Numbered from the stretch's first letter, positions 46,345-54,954 are shown. The stretch: DNA of 64,000 nt from Prolixibacteraceae bacterium (GCA_019856515.1 CP082230.1:3596001-3660000); one strand, 5' to 3'. Notes: generated by a model from the letters alone, not told the origin. Numbers and translations: made by a program.

Positions 46345-46839
46345 ATGACAAACGTTATTATTAGTTTTGGAGGTAATCAAGGTGATATTTTTGGTCTTAT
46401 AGATAGAGCTCTTGTAGAGATAAACAAAAGAGTTGGAACTATTGTTTCTGTTTCTCCTTTATATGAGAGTGAACCATGGGGGTTCGAGGCAGAAACAAAC
46501 TTTATTAATGGGGTAGTTGAAGTTGAGACTAATATACCGGCAAATGAGGTATTGTGTATCGCATTAGAAATTGAATCGGAACTGGGGCGTATGAGAACAG
46601 GAATAGGCAAGGGGTACAGCTCTAGACCAATGGATTTAGATATCATTGATTATGGAGGGGAAGAGGTATGTTCCCCAAGCTTGGTTCTTCCTCATCCTAG
46701 AATGCAGTTACGTAAATTTGTTTTATTGCCTTTGAAAGATATTTGTCCTAGTTGGGTTCATCCAGTTCTTGACATGGATGTCGAGAAATTAATTGATGTT
46801 TGTGAGGATAATTCGAGAATAAAAAAGGTGAGAAATTAA
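46345..46839 (+). CDS. folK: 2-amino-4-hydroxy-6-hydroxymethyldihydropteridine pyrophosphokinase
   Basis: A 164-residue folate-pathway enzyme transferring pyrophosphate from ATP to hydroxymethyldihydropterin. Motifs: ISFGGNQGD at the N-terminus, SPLYESEPWGFE, YSSRPMDLDIIDYG and LVLPHPRMQLRKFVLLPL. ATG 46345 is fixed by the conserved start; the same frame is open for another 100 codons upstream but runs antisense to sppA. Confidence 0.95.
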   Translation: MTNVIISFGGNQGDIFGLIDRALVEINKRVGTIVSVSPLYESEPWGFEAETNFINGVVEVETNIPANEVLCIALEIESELGRMRTGIGKGYSSRPMDLDIIDYGGEEVCSPSLVLPHPRMQLRKFVLLPLKDICPSWVHPVLDMDVEKLIDVCEDNSRIKKVRN

Positions 46840-46847
46840 TCTCACCT
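46821..46847 (-). terminator. Shared hairpin at the convergent folK/upp ends
   Basis: AGGTGAGA (46826-46833) pairs with TCTCACCT (46840-46847); the folK stop codon lies in the loop. Six T follow on the minus strand, so it should stop upp transcripts; on the plus strand the tail is weaker. Confidence 0.75.
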
Positions 46848-46860
46848 TATATTTAATCTT

Positions 46861-47520
46861 CTATTTTGAGTCAATTTTAGGTCCAAAAGCAAGATCACCT
46901 GCATCGCCTAAACCTGGAACAATGTATGATTGTGAATTAAGTTCTGGGTCAACAGCACCTACCCATAATGTTACATTTTCTTCTCCTAGGTGTTTCTTTA
47001 TATATTCAACACCTTCTTTACTACCAACTACTGAAACGATATGAACATGTTTTGGAGTTCCTTTTTCAAGTAGGGCTTTGTAGCCCACTTCCATAGATGA
47101 ACCTGTTGCAAGAATCGGGTCTGAAAGAATAACGATTTTATCATCAAGAGATGGAGATGCAATATATTCAAATTCAATACAGATATCTTCACCCTCGTTA
47201 TGCTTTCGGTAAGCTGAGATAAAACAGTTCTCAGCTCTATCAAATGCATTTAAAAGCCCTTGATGTAATGGAAGACCAGCTCTTAAAATTGTTGCAAGAA
47301 CTACGTTTTTATCTATAATAGATACAGGAGTGTTTCCTAGAGGTGTTTGTACATCAACCTCAGAATAATCAAGGTGCTTACTAATCTCATAAGCCATGAT
47401 TTCTCCTACACGTTCAAGATTTCTACGGAATCTTAGTGGATCTTTCTGAATTTCAACGTCACGGATCTCCGCGATGTAGTTATTAAAAAGGGAATTATTT
47501 TCACCTATAATGTGGACCAT
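46861..47520 (-). CDS. upp: Uracil phosphoribosyltransferase
   Basis: A 219-residue pyrimidine-salvage enzyme making UMP from uracil and PRPP. The PRPP loop is DPILATGSSMEVGYKAL; other marks are NVVLATILRAGLPLHQG and the C-terminal uracil-site motif near PGLGDAGDLAFG. It fits with the purine permease and folK as nucleotide metabolism. Confidence 0.95.
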   Translation of the reverse strand: MVHIIGENNSLFNNYIAEIRDVEIQKDPLRFRRNLERVGEIMAYEISKHLDYSEVDVQTPLGNTPVSIIDKNVVLATILRAGLPLHQGLLNAFDRAENCFISAYRKHNEGEDICIEFEYIASPSLDDKIVILSDPILATGSSMEVGYKALLEKGTPKHVHIVSVVGSKEGVEYIKKHLGEENVTLWVGAVDPELNSQSYIVPGLGDAGDLAFGPKIDSK

Positions 47521-47585
47521 ACGTAATTTTCCGACAAAATTAATAAATAATTAATCATGTTGTCAAGAGAATCGGTAATTTATTT

Positions 47586-48419
47586 TTATTCTACCAACTT
47601 TTGATATCTGATATTAAAAGCACCTATTAGTTCTGGCGATAATTGAACAAAACGATTCATGCTTGAAGGGATGTCTATTATTGTATTCGACATATCGTTT
47701 TCTTTAATAAATTCAGCTACGATTTGGTATAATTGATGTTTATCAATATCTGAGTATGATATTGCAAGGAAAAGATGAATGAAGTTTTGATTAAACAAGA
47801 GAATGACAAGCGAGCTTAGTTCATTGTTCGAATTGATATATCCGATAGCAATACCTTCGTTGTTAGATATGGCAAACTTTATAATATTCTCGATTCTAGT
47901 AAATAACTCTTCTTCGTTATATTCGGTCTTAATAGATTTTCTTAAATAGGTGATAATAGTCTTGATATTCTTTATCTCCAGAATTTGTCCATTAAGATGA
48001 TCTCTGTCGATAATAACATCATCTTTAAATCTACTCAATATCTCTTCTTGTGCATACTCAAGAGATATTTGTTTGGTATTAACATTGTATATATCCCCCT
48101 TTTTTAACCACCAATTTGTTGGATTCAACTTAATAGAACTAATCCTTTTAGGGATTTTCTCTGTGAATTGATCTAGGTGTTCAGAATAGACCGGATTTGT
48201 TGAGATAATGCCTCCATAAGGATAGAAGTGATCTATTGACATAGGATGAAGGATAGGCATAATCATAGTGTAGTTTTCATCTACTATTGCTTCCCAGTCA
48301 GGAAACATTTTATCTAGATACCAACTCTTCAGGCAAGGACTTGAAATATTTGAGTTGTCGATTGTATTATCCCAGCTATCTCGATTAATATTGTTATTGT
48401 TTATTAGGCGGATCTGCAT
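47586..48419 (-). CDS. GNAT/FemAB-like acyltransferase-fold protein
   Basis: A 277-residue protein of a Bacteroidota group resembling FemAB/GNAT folds: an opening with SSPCLKSWYLDKMFPDWEAIVDENYTMIMPI, followed by a PYGGIIS segment and a C-terminal half with IAIGYINSNNELSSLVILLF and a helix-strand end IIDIPSSMNRFV. I recognise this layout rather than a catalytic motif. Substrate unknown. It is AT-rich with many Asn and Ile, like its neighbours. Confidence 0.6.
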   Translation of the reverse strand: MQIRLINNNNINRDSWDNTIDNSNISSPCLKSWYLDKMFPDWEAIVDENYTMIMPILHPMSIDHFYPYGGIISTNPVYSEHLDQFTEKIPKRISSIKLNPTNWWLKKGDIYNVNTKQISLEYAQEEILSRFKDDVIIDRDHLNGQILEIKNIKTIITYLRKSIKTEYNEEELFTRIENIIKFAISNNEGIAIGYINSNNELSSLVILLFNQNFIHLFLAISYSDIDKHQLYQIVAEFIKENDMSNTIIDIPSSMNRFVQLSPELIGAFNIRYQKLVE

Positions 48420-48505
48420 ATATATACCTTACGATTAAAATATTTAGTGTGTTTAATATAGTTAATATAAATTGACTCTAAAAACTTAAAGTAATGAAAA
48501 TACTT

Positions 48506-49207
48506 TTAGATGGTTGATAGTATTCCATGGTCTGCCATACTGAAATAATTATCATTGGTTATAATCAAGTGATCCAATAGCTTTATGTCAACAATCTTTA
48601 GCCCATTGTTTATCTTTAATGTAATATCTAGGTCTTGTTTGGAAGGAGTGAGTGATCCAGATGGATGATTATGTACAAGAATAATCTGTGTTGCTGAGTG
48701 AATCATTGCCTCTCTTATGATTAGTCGAAGGTCTACAGTTGTTGATGTGAGTCCTCCTTTGCTTGATCTGTGTTTCTCTATAATATGATTTTGATGGTCT
48801 AAAAGAAGAATCCAAAACTCTTCATGTTTTAAGCCTTCAAGCTCTATTCGCATTGCACTGTCAACATCGCTACTATTGTGGATTTTAGTTAAATTATTAT
48901 TGATGTGTTGTCTTCGTTTTCCAATTTCAAAGGCCGCCAGTAGTGTAATCGCTTTAGTGTCTCCAATCCCTCTAAACTGCTTTAGTTGTTTGTAATTACA
49001 CAAGCTGAGCTTCGACAGATCGTTATTAAAGTGTTTGAGGATGTGTTGTGCTAGTTCTATAGCCGTTTCATTTCGTGACCCCGATCTGAGAAGTATTGCG
49101 ATGAGTTCTGCATCAGTAAGAGCGTGGGATCCTTTAAGAATATATTTCTCTCTTGGTCGATCTTGTAATGCAAGATCTTTAATGGAGTAAGAGTACTGAT
49201 TAGACAT
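48506..49207 (-). CDS. radC: RadC/JAB-domain DNA repair family protein
   Basis: A 233-residue RadC-family protein: an N-terminal helix-hairpin-helix region (DLSKLSLCNYKQLKQFRGIGDTKA) and a JAB/MPN metalloprotease-like domain with the zinc motif VHNHPSGSLTPSKQD. Despite its name its repair role is not firmly shown. The ATG abuts the terminator of the tRNA-Glu cluster with no spacer. Confidence 0.94.
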   Translation of the reverse strand: MSNQYSYSIKDLALQDRPREKYILKGSHALTDAELIAILLRSGSRNETAIELAQHILKHFNNDLSKLSLCNYKQLKQFRGIGDTKAITLLAAFEIGKRRQHINNNLTKIHNSSDVDSAMRIELEGLKHEEFWILLLDHQNHIIEKHRSSKGGLTSTTVDLRLIIREAMIHSATQIILVHNHPSGSLTPSKQDLDITLKINNGLKIVDIKLLDHLIITNDNYFSMADHGILSTI

Positions 49208-49239
49208 AAAAAAAGGTGTAATATTAATATTACACCTTT
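49208..49239 (-). terminator. Terminator of the tRNA-Glu/rpsT transcript, abutting radC
   Basis: A perfect palindrome with 14-bp arms and no loop (49212-49225 with 49226-49239, AAAGGTGTAATATT) is followed on the minus strand by the T-run 49208-49214. The radC ATG is 49205-49207, so the T-run is directly upstream of the start codon. Confidence 0.88.
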
Positions 49240-49268
49240 AACATCTCAAACACAAATATGTTTGATCG

Positions 49269-49340
49269 TAGCCCGTAGGGGATTCGAACCCCTGTTACCA
49301 GGATGAAAACCTGGCGTCCTAACCCCTAGACGAACGGGCC
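49269..49340 (-). tRNA. tRNA-Glu (anticodon TTC), copy 1 (last in transcript)
   Basis: A 72-base cloverleaf on the minus strand: acceptor GGCCCGT with ACGGGCT, D-arm CGTCTAGGGGTTAGGACG, anticodon stem CCAGG/CCTGG with loop TTTTCAT, T-arm CAGGG-GTTCGAAT-CCCCT. The anticodon is TTC. CCA is not encoded. Confidence 0.96.
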
Positions 49341-49378
49341 TTAACGGTCTTCCGATAAGACACAACAAAATAATAGAG

Positions 49379-49450
49379 TAGCCCGTAGGGGATTCGAACC
49401 CCTGTTACCAGGATGAAAACCTGGCGTCCTAACCCCTAGACGAACGGGCC
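49379..49450 (-). tRNA. tRNA-Glu (anticodon TTC), copy 2
   Basis: Identical to the copy at 49269, 110 bp away and downstream of rpsT in the direction of transcription. Confidence 0.96.
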
Positions 49451-49540
49451 TCCTATTTATATTTTAGAGGACTCTATCCTACTTAAATAGAGTAAGAAAA
49501 ATTAAATCAATTAAATAAGCTCCAAATTAATTGGCTTTAA

Positions 49541-49792
49541 TTAAAGCTTATTTACGTGCAAAGATAACTTTGACTTTAAGTTTGCTGCTTTGTTATTATG
49601 AATAACATTGATCTTTGCAAGCTTGTCAATAAGTGCAACAACCTTAGGAAGGCTATCCGTTGCTTCTTTCTTGTCTGTAGTGTTACGTAGTGCCTTTACA
49701 GCGTTACGCATTGTCTTTGCGTAGTACTTGTTATGTAGTCTTTTTTTCTCAGACTGACGTACTCTCTTTAAAGCTGATTTATGATTTGCCAT
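49541..49792 (-). CDS. rpsT: 30S ribosomal protein S20
   Basis: An 83-residue basic helical protein binding 16S rRNA early in 30S assembly. The start [17 protein letters not shown] is the conserved N-terminus, so ATG 49792 is chosen over an in-frame upstream start at 49816. It lies between two pairs of tRNA-Glu genes on the same strand, 32 bp after one and 90 bp before the next. An A/T-rich stem region (AAATAAGCT with AAGCTTATTT) surrounds its stop codon. Confidence 0.97.
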   Translation of the reverse strand: MANHKSALKRVRQSEKKRLHNKYYAKTMRNAVKALRNTTDKKEATDSLPKVVALIDKLAKINVIHNNKAANLKSKLSLHVNKL

Positions 49793-49824
49793 TTTTCTTT
49801 TTATTTTCTTCTTCAATATTTATG

Positions 49825-49896
49825 TAGCCCGTAGGGGATTCGAACCCCTGTTACCAGGATGAAAACCTGGCGTCCTAACCCCTAGACGAACGGGCC
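49825..49896 (-). tRNA. tRNA-Glu (anticodon TTC), copy 3
   Basis: Identical in sequence to the other three copies; lies just upstream of rpsT, 32 bp before its start codon. Confidence 0.96.
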
Positions 49897-49943
49897 ATCT
49901 CTTATTCTATATAATACGTCACTAATAGTATATTTAGTGATAG

Positions 49944-50015
49944 TAGCCCGTAGGGGATTCGAACCCCTGTTACCAGGATGAAAACCTGGCGTCCTAACCC
50001 CTAGACGAACGGGCC
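49944..50015 (-). tRNA. tRNA-Glu (anticodon TTC), copy 4 (first in transcript)
   Basis: Identical in sequence to the others and nearest the promoter at 50064-50093. Confidence 0.96.
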
Positions 50016-50063
50016 ATTCTTCGTATCAAAGAAATGGTGTTTTCTTTATTTTTAAGAGCGGTG

Positions 50064-50093
50064 CAAAGATATGTTGTTTTTTTAAAACTGCAA
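50064..50093 (-). promoter_or_regulatory. Promoter of the tRNA-Glu/rpsT transcript
   Basis: On the minus strand: TTG (50091-50093), exactly 19 bp, then the -7 box TATCTTTG (50064-50071) followed by CACC. Transcription should start near 50057, about 40 bp before the first tRNA. Confidence 0.8.
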
Positions 50094-50204
50094 GAAAAAA
50101 AATATTTTTTTCAAATCTCTCTGCGACTGTGCAGTCAACGTTTTTTGTTGAATGCGGTGCAAAGGAAATACAAATTTTGAATTCTACAAAACAAAAATAA
50201 GAAA

Positions 50205-51143
50205 TTATCTCCACTCAACTATTGTGCCTCTTGCTTTTTCTCTCATTCTCTTTGGTATAGCCTCAATTATTTTTTTTGCAATTAAATCAATTATTTTTCT
50301 TTTTGTGTAGTGGCGGGTATATACAATTGCCACTTCACGCAATGGAGTGTAGTCTGAAAAGCATAGTACCTGGTCTGATTTTTTCTTGATAAGATCTAAT
50401 CCGGCTAGTTCTGGGATCAACGTAAAGCCACCTTCTCGATCTATAATTTTAATGATTGTTTCAAGAGAGCCACCGTCAAACTTAAAGGGATGATTGTTTG
50501 TCCCTTGCTTCATTTTGCAAAGGTTTACAACCTGATTGCGGAAACAGTGTCCATCATTCAACAGCCATAAATCAGGTGTGTTGATATCATTTAAAAGTAC
50601 CTCTCCATTTGCAAAGAAATTGCTTTTTTCGCCACAATAGATCATCATCTCTTCATAAAATAGAGGAGTCTCTTCGATCTCTTTATCTTTTAATGGTGTG
50701 ACAAGTATTCCAATGTCTAATTCATCTTTTTTGAGTTTACTTTCAATTTCGTAGGTGAATAGCTCTTCTATTGTAATATCAATTTCAGGATACTCTTTGG
50801 TAAATTTACCAATAAACAGAGGAAGTAAGTATGGTGATAGTGTTGGAATGATACCAATTCTCAAAGAACCAGATAAATCATTTTTGTCTGATTTAATTAT
50901 TTCATCAATTTCTTGTGACTCTTTTAGAACGTTCCTTGCTTGTGCAATAATTTTTGTTCCTAGGTCTGTTGGGATAATTGGTTGCTTAGAACGATCAAAA
51001 ATCGTAACACCAAGAAATTCTTCTAATTTCTTGATTTGCATACTTAAAGTTGGTTGAGTAACAAAGCACTTCTCTGCTGCAGTTGCAAAATGTCTATAGT
51101 TATCAACAGCTATTATGTATTCTAATTGAGTTAGAGTAATCAT
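50205..51143 (-). CDS. oxyR: OxyR-type LysR regulator
   Basis: A 312-residue LysR-family transcription factor. The N-terminal winged helix-turn-helix (MITLTQLEYIIAVDNYRHFATAAEKCFVTQPTLS, split in the usual way) is followed by a substrate-binding-like domain. C200 and C209 sit in GHCFRNQVVNLC, with the 9-residue spacing of the redox-active pair in E. coli OxyR, so peroxide sensing by disulfide is likely. Start 51143 is set by the conserved MITLTQLEY; the ORF is open upstream to 51233. Confidence 0.92.
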   Translation of the reverse strand: MITLTQLEYIIAVDNYRHFATAAEKCFVTQPTLSMQIKKLEEFLGVTIFDRSKQPIIPTDLGTKIIAQARNVLKESQEIDEIIKSDKNDLSGSLRIGIIPTLSPYLLPLFIGKFTKEYPEIDITIEELFTYEIESKLKKDELDIGILVTPLKDKEIEETPLFYEEMMIYCGEKSNFFANGEVLLNDINTPDLWLLNDGHCFRNQVVNLCKMKQGTNNHPFKFDGGSLETIIKIIDREGGFTLIPELAGLDLIKKKSDQVLCFSDYTPLREVAIVYTRHYTKRKIIDLIAKKIIEAIPKRMREKARGTIVEWR

Positions 51144-51342
51144 TCCACCTTTTTTTGTCTGGTAAATATAAGTTATTTCATTATAATTTGATTCCCCTTT
51201 CTTTTTATTTATTTTGTATTCAATTAACATCATTTTCTGTGAAGTTTTTTAGTATTACCTTGAATCCGCACGTGTATTGTATTAATTTTAAGTAAACATC
51301 AGTAAGACAATGCATAGTAAGGCTTTTATATATTCAGAAAAA

Positions 51343-51358
51343 TCACCTATTTAGGTGA
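51343..51358 (+). promoter_or_regulatory. Palindrome directly before the transposase start
   Basis: TCACCTA-TT-TAGGTGA, perfect 7-bp arms, ends on the base before the ATG at 51359. In an mRNA it would hide the start region in a hairpin; it could also bind a protein. Confidence 0.55.
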
Positions 51359-52642
51359 ATGATCAAAGATTTTAATTCAAAGGTGACACCATTTGGTGGG
51401 ATATATTTAATTCATGATTTGCTAATTTCAAACGGCATTATTCAATTTATTAATGAGCAATTAGTAGACCGAGACCCAAAGTGTATCTATAAGTTCTCTG
51501 ATTTGTTATTACCACGCGTATACACTACTTTTTGTGGAGGTAGTGCGACGGAAGATATTAACTATCTTCGGGATAATACATTGAATAACTTGAGATCAAT
51601 TTCTATCCCTTCTGCTGATACCATTCTAAGAGGAGATGTGGAGCTTTCTACTCCATGTGAGATTATCGAAGGAAAGACTACAATTAAAGGCCAAAAGATA
51701 AATGTTAACACACTAATGAATAAATTCTTGTTGGCTAGTGCTATTAAGTTTAAACAGTTAGATCCTAATGCTTCTGATCTTATCTATGATTTTGATCACC
51801 AGTTTATTCCCACTCAAAAGAGTGATGCAGAATATAGCTATAAGAAGACAGAAGGATACTTCCCAGGAGTCGCAACCATAGGTAACATTCCTGTATATAT
51901 TGAAGGACGAAATGGAAATTGTCATGTTAAAACGGCTCAATTAGAGACCCATAAACGAGCATTAGAGTTGTTGGCATCCAAAGGTGTAAAATTACGATAT
52001 GCAAGAATGGACTGTGGTTCATATATCAAAGAGGTTACAGACTACTTTCATCAAGAGGGTATTCTATTTTCGATTAGAGCCTCTCACTCTAACGTATTAC
52101 TATCAAAAGCATCAAAAACAGATAATTGGTCTTGTTGTGAGATAAATAATCAAGCATATGAAGTCAATAGCTTCAAATATGAATTTGGTCAATATACACA
52201 TAGAATCATCGCATACCGAAAACCCAATAAGTCCAATCAAATGTCATTGATAACCAATGATGCGAAGAGTTATCAGTTTATAGTAACCAATGATTGGGAT
52301 ATTACAGAAGAACAAGCTATTATATTCTACAATCAACGTGGAGCTAGCGAGAAGGTTTTTGATATTCAGAACAATGATTTTAATTGGAAATCAATGCCTC
52401 ACAGCAACTTAGAAGAGAACACTGTTTACTTGATAATAATGGCTGTAGCACACATTCTATATCGATACATAATATCAAAGTTTGCTGATTTAGTCGACGG
52501 GTTAAAGACAACAAGTAGACTCAAAGCATTTATATTTCGCTTTGTTACGGTGGCAGCTAAGATTACCAAAAGTGGGCGAAGAGTGATTGTTCATTTAGCA
52601 ACAAACAATAAGAAACTAATTAAATCTACAAAGACTGGATAG
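51359..52642 (+). CDS. IS1380-family transposase
   Basis: A 427-residue DDE transposase. The family pattern is clear: a first acidic motif in YDFDHQFIPTQKSDAEYSYKK (split by the usual turn), GYFPGVATIGNIPVYIEGRNGN, a second aspartate in RMDCGSYIKEVTDYF and the C-terminal glutamate region YNQRGASEKVFDIQNNDFNW. Its length matches full transposases of the family, so it may be functional. The C-terminus is basic (KKLIKSTKTG). It sits between oxyR and a lipoprotein gene, divergent from oxyR. Confidence 0.92.
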   Translation: MIKDFNSKVTPFGGIYLIHDLLISNGIIQFINEQLVDRDPKCIYKFSDLLLPRVYTTFCGGSATEDINYLRDNTLNNLRSISIPSADTILRGDVELSTPCEIIEGKTTIKGQKINVNTLMNKFLLASAIKFKQLDPNASDLIYDFDHQFIPTQKSDAEYSYKKTEGYFPGVATIGNIPVYIEGRNGNCHVKTAQLETHKRALELLASKGVKLRYARMDCGSYIKEVTDYFHQEGILFSIRASHSNVLLSKASKTDNWSCCEINNQAYEVNSFKYEFGQYTHRIIAYRKPNKSNQMSLITNDAKSYQFIVTNDWDITEEQAIIFYNQRGASEKVFDIQNNDFNWKSMPHSNLEENTVYLIIMAVAHILYRYIISKFADLVDGLKTTSRLKAFIFRFVTVAAKITKSGRRVIVHLATNNKKLIKSTKTG

Positions 52643-52871
52643 AATGATAAACGGAACTGGTATTGGCTCTCCCTCATTAGCCTTAAGACATAAGTGGGTA
52701 AGGGAAGTTGTGTCTATCAAAGGTCTAAATTCATAGATGTAGCACGTAGTATCTCCAAATGCAGGCTTAAAATCAGGATATTACCCCATAATAAAGATTT
52801 GAGGTATGCAAGAAAAACATCTGCGTATTTTAGGTATTAGTATAGCTTTGTTAGGTAGAAAATTTATCGCT

Positions 52872-53669
52872 ATGAAAAATATATTATTCATTCCATTACT
52901 ATTGGTACTATTGTTTTTAACATCATGTGGACCGAATCAGGATAAACAAGCGGCACTTGCTTTATCACGTGCTAACTCATATTTGGTTAAAAATGATACA
53001 ACAATGGCACTATCGGTGATTGATTCCGCCTTGGTGAATTACACGAATGCGAAAGAGATGCGTGCTAAATTAGAGATGATGAAAGGCGATATCTATACGG
53101 ACCTTTGTAATCAATTGAAAAGAGGGGTGGATAGTTGTGACATTATCATTAGGCAAAAGCTGAAGGATTTTGTTGTTCAAGATAGGCCTTATGATAAAAA
53201 CAAATGGTATGTATATAAGCGACAAACATTCAAACGAAGCTGGGACAGGTCTTTTATCGAGGTAAACCTTAATGATAAAGGGCTCATGTATTTAACCAGT
53301 AATTATATTGGAGAAAAATCATTAGATCATACTGGTATTCGTGTTTATGATAAAGATTTATCATGTAAGACTTCTATGGTGGCGCTTAATACTATTGATA
53401 ATCATCATAGTGATTTCTTGGAGAGTAAGTGGGAAAAAGTATCTTATAAAGAAGGTGCTTCAGATGACCTAATATCATTTATTGTATCTCATCCAGGTAG
53501 ACATTTTAAAGCTGTTTTCCTTGGAAAAAAGTATTATTACATACTATTAGAGAAGTACGATATCGAAGCCGTTGTAAAATCGTATGAGTTGTCTCAGTTA
53601 CTAAAACAAAGGCAAGCCTTAAAGCTTAAATTACACTCTGTCGATAAACAGATCTGTAAGAATTGCTAA
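52872..53669 (+). CDS. Hypothetical lipoprotein
   Basis: A 265-residue lipoprotein with lipobox LTSC (FIPLLLVLLFLTSCG). After it comes a TPR-like helical pair (QAALALSRANSYLVKNDTTMALSVIDSALV), a central mixed domain and a C-terminal coiled helix. The ORF is open back to 52806 but that part gives a poor signal sequence, so ATG 52872 is used. I do not recognise a family. Confidence 0.7.
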   Translation: MKNILFIPLLLVLLFLTSCGPNQDKQAALALSRANSYLVKNDTTMALSVIDSALVNYTNAKEMRAKLEMMKGDIYTDLCNQLKRGVDSCDIIIRQKLKDFVVQDRPYDKNKWYVYKRQTFKRSWDRSFIEVNLNDKGLMYLTSNYIGEKSLDHTGIRVYDKDLSCKTSMVALNTIDNHHSDFLESKWEKVSYKEGASDDLISFIVSHPGRHFKAVFLGKKYYYILLEKYDIEAVVKSYELSQLLKQRQALKLKLHSVDKQICKNC

Positions 53670-53999
53670 TGTTACAAATTTCTACAATGATTCATTATCG
53701 ATTATGATCTTTTGGGATCATTATCGATAATGATATCCTCTTTCTCAATAACTCTTCTGTAAAATAAATAAAAAAGTTAATTAGGGGAATGCAATAGTTA
53801 AACGGTAATTGTTTTAGAGCCTTAATGATAGATCAAATCCTTATTGAATGGAAAGGGTGTACTGCTTGAGGGGACTGTTTGCGGGTTAATTATACCATAC
53901 TTGGAAATAACTCTTCATTAAAATGGAGATGCTAGGAACAATATTTTACAAAAAAACGATATAATTAAACAATGATAGTGTTTTGAATTAATCGTTGTT
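53670..53999. other. Intergenic gap with one long hairpin
   Basis: About 380 bp up to the next gene. Apart from the inverted repeat at 53693-53732 and the possible -7 box at 54000, I see nothing coding or structured. Confidence 0.4.
53693..53732. repeat. 17-bp inverted repeat downstream of the lipoprotein gene
   Basis: Arms 53693-53709 (CATTATCGATTATGATC) and 53716-53732 are reverse complements with one mismatch and a six-base loop. It lies 24 bp past the stop. No T-run follows, so it may be a weak terminator or a binding site. Confidence 0.7.
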
Positions 54000-54007
54000 T
54001 AAATTTG
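54000..54007 (+). promoter_or_regulatory. Possible -7 box for the MBL hydrolase gene
   Basis: TAAATTTG matches TAnnTTTG 42 bp before the ATG; a TTTG lies upstream but at only 14 bp spacing, so the match is partial. Confidence 0.35.
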
Positions 54008-54048
54008 TGTAATCAAGAGACGATAAATGTTTTAAATACTAGGTAAAG

Positions 54049-54888
54049 ATGAAGATTCATAAAATCGATTGCGGGACTTTTAAGTGTGATGCCGGAGCTC
54101 TGTTTGGTGTGATTCCAAAACCTTTGTGGAGTAGAGTATATTCTTCCGACGAGTATAATCGGTGTCAATTGAATATGCGCAACTTACTAATCGAGGAAGG
54201 CAATCGTAAGATATTGATTGATGTTGGGAGTGGTATGAATTACTCTGAGAAATATATTCGAAATAATTCTCTCGATGCTGGATCAAAGCTTTATGAATCA
54301 TTAAATCAAGTGGGGGTCGATCCTTCTGATATTACAGATATTATTTTTACTCATTTACATTGGGACCACTCATGTGGTGCTTTTGATGTAGGTAATGGTG
54401 AATTTGGAGAGCTATTTCCTAATGCAAATTACTTTGTTTCTAGAGCCCAGTGGGATAATGCACATGCCGATAATCCTAGAGAAAATGCAGCATATCATAT
54501 CAAAGATTTAGATTTGATGGAGAAGTCTGGTCGTCTGTTTCTGTTAGACAAGGATGACCAACCTTTTCAAGATTATATTACACTATTTTATATGGATGGT
54601 CATACTTTAGGACAAATAATCCCTGTACTCCACCATTCAAACGGTGAATCGATTGTTTTCACAGCCGATTTTATTCCGACATTAGCTCATGTTTCTAATG
54701 TATGGGTTGCTGCTTATGACTTATTCCCTTTGATCGCAATGAAGGAGAAAGAATCTTTTCTGCGAAAAGTTGTTGATAACAAATGGGTCTTATTTTTTCA
54801 GCATGATGCATATTGCGAAACAGCAAATGTTATATTGAACAATAGTACCTTTAAAGGAAGTCCTGTAGATACCTTTACATTATCATAA
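54049..54888 (+). CDS. MBL-fold metal-dependent hydrolase
   Basis: A 279-residue metallo-beta-lactamase-fold protein. The dinuclear zinc motif is H102-x-H104-x-D106-H107 (THLHWDHSCG), with later ligands in DGHTLGQIIPVL and FTADFIPT. No signal peptide. Members include lactonases and other esterases; the Tyr-rich region and layout resemble the quorum-quenching lactonase branch, but the substrate is not predictable. It is 66 bp upstream of a histidine kinase on the same strand. Confidence 0.88.
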   Translation: MKIHKIDCGTFKCDAGALFGVIPKPLWSRVYSSDEYNRCQLNMRNLLIEEGNRKILIDVGSGMNYSEKYIRNNSLDAGSKLYESLNQVGVDPSDITDIIFTHLHWDHSCGAFDVGNGEFGELFPNANYFVSRAQWDNAHADNPRENAAYHIKDLDLMEKSGRLFLLDKDDQPFQDYITLFYMDGHTLGQIIPVLHHSNGESIVFTADFIPTLAHVSNVWVAAYDLFPLIAMKEKESFLRKVVDNKWVLFFQHDAYCETANVILNNSTFKGSPVDTFTLS

Positions 54889-54954
54889 GAACTAGATTTT
54901 GAACATCTAATAGATAGTGATCTCCCCCAGGAGCTATCTTGTTATCAGAATTAA

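Larger units (their letters stand above)
51343..52642 (+). mobile_element. IS1380-family insertion sequence (ends not resolved)
   Basis: The extent given covers the transposase gene and its leader palindrome only. I compared 120 bp upstream with 230 bp downstream for terminal inverted repeats beginning CC and found none that match, so the true ends and target duplication are not established; the element may be a remnant. Confidence 0.6.

Noticed and set aside
49269..50015. Four identical about 72-bp repeats that could be taken for a CRISPR-like array
   Set aside because: Each repeat folds as a complete tRNA-Glu, and spacing is irregular with rpsT in between.
50026..50214. Short minus-strand ORF between the tRNA-Glu cluster and oxyR
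   Set aside because: It spans the predicted tRNA promoter and is rich in Phe and Lys from A/T tracts; no protein features.
52643..52871. Possible remnant of a second transposase downstream of the IS1380 gene (frame with FIDVARSISKCRL)
   Set aside because: The open stretch is short and I could not assign it to any transposase family with confidence.
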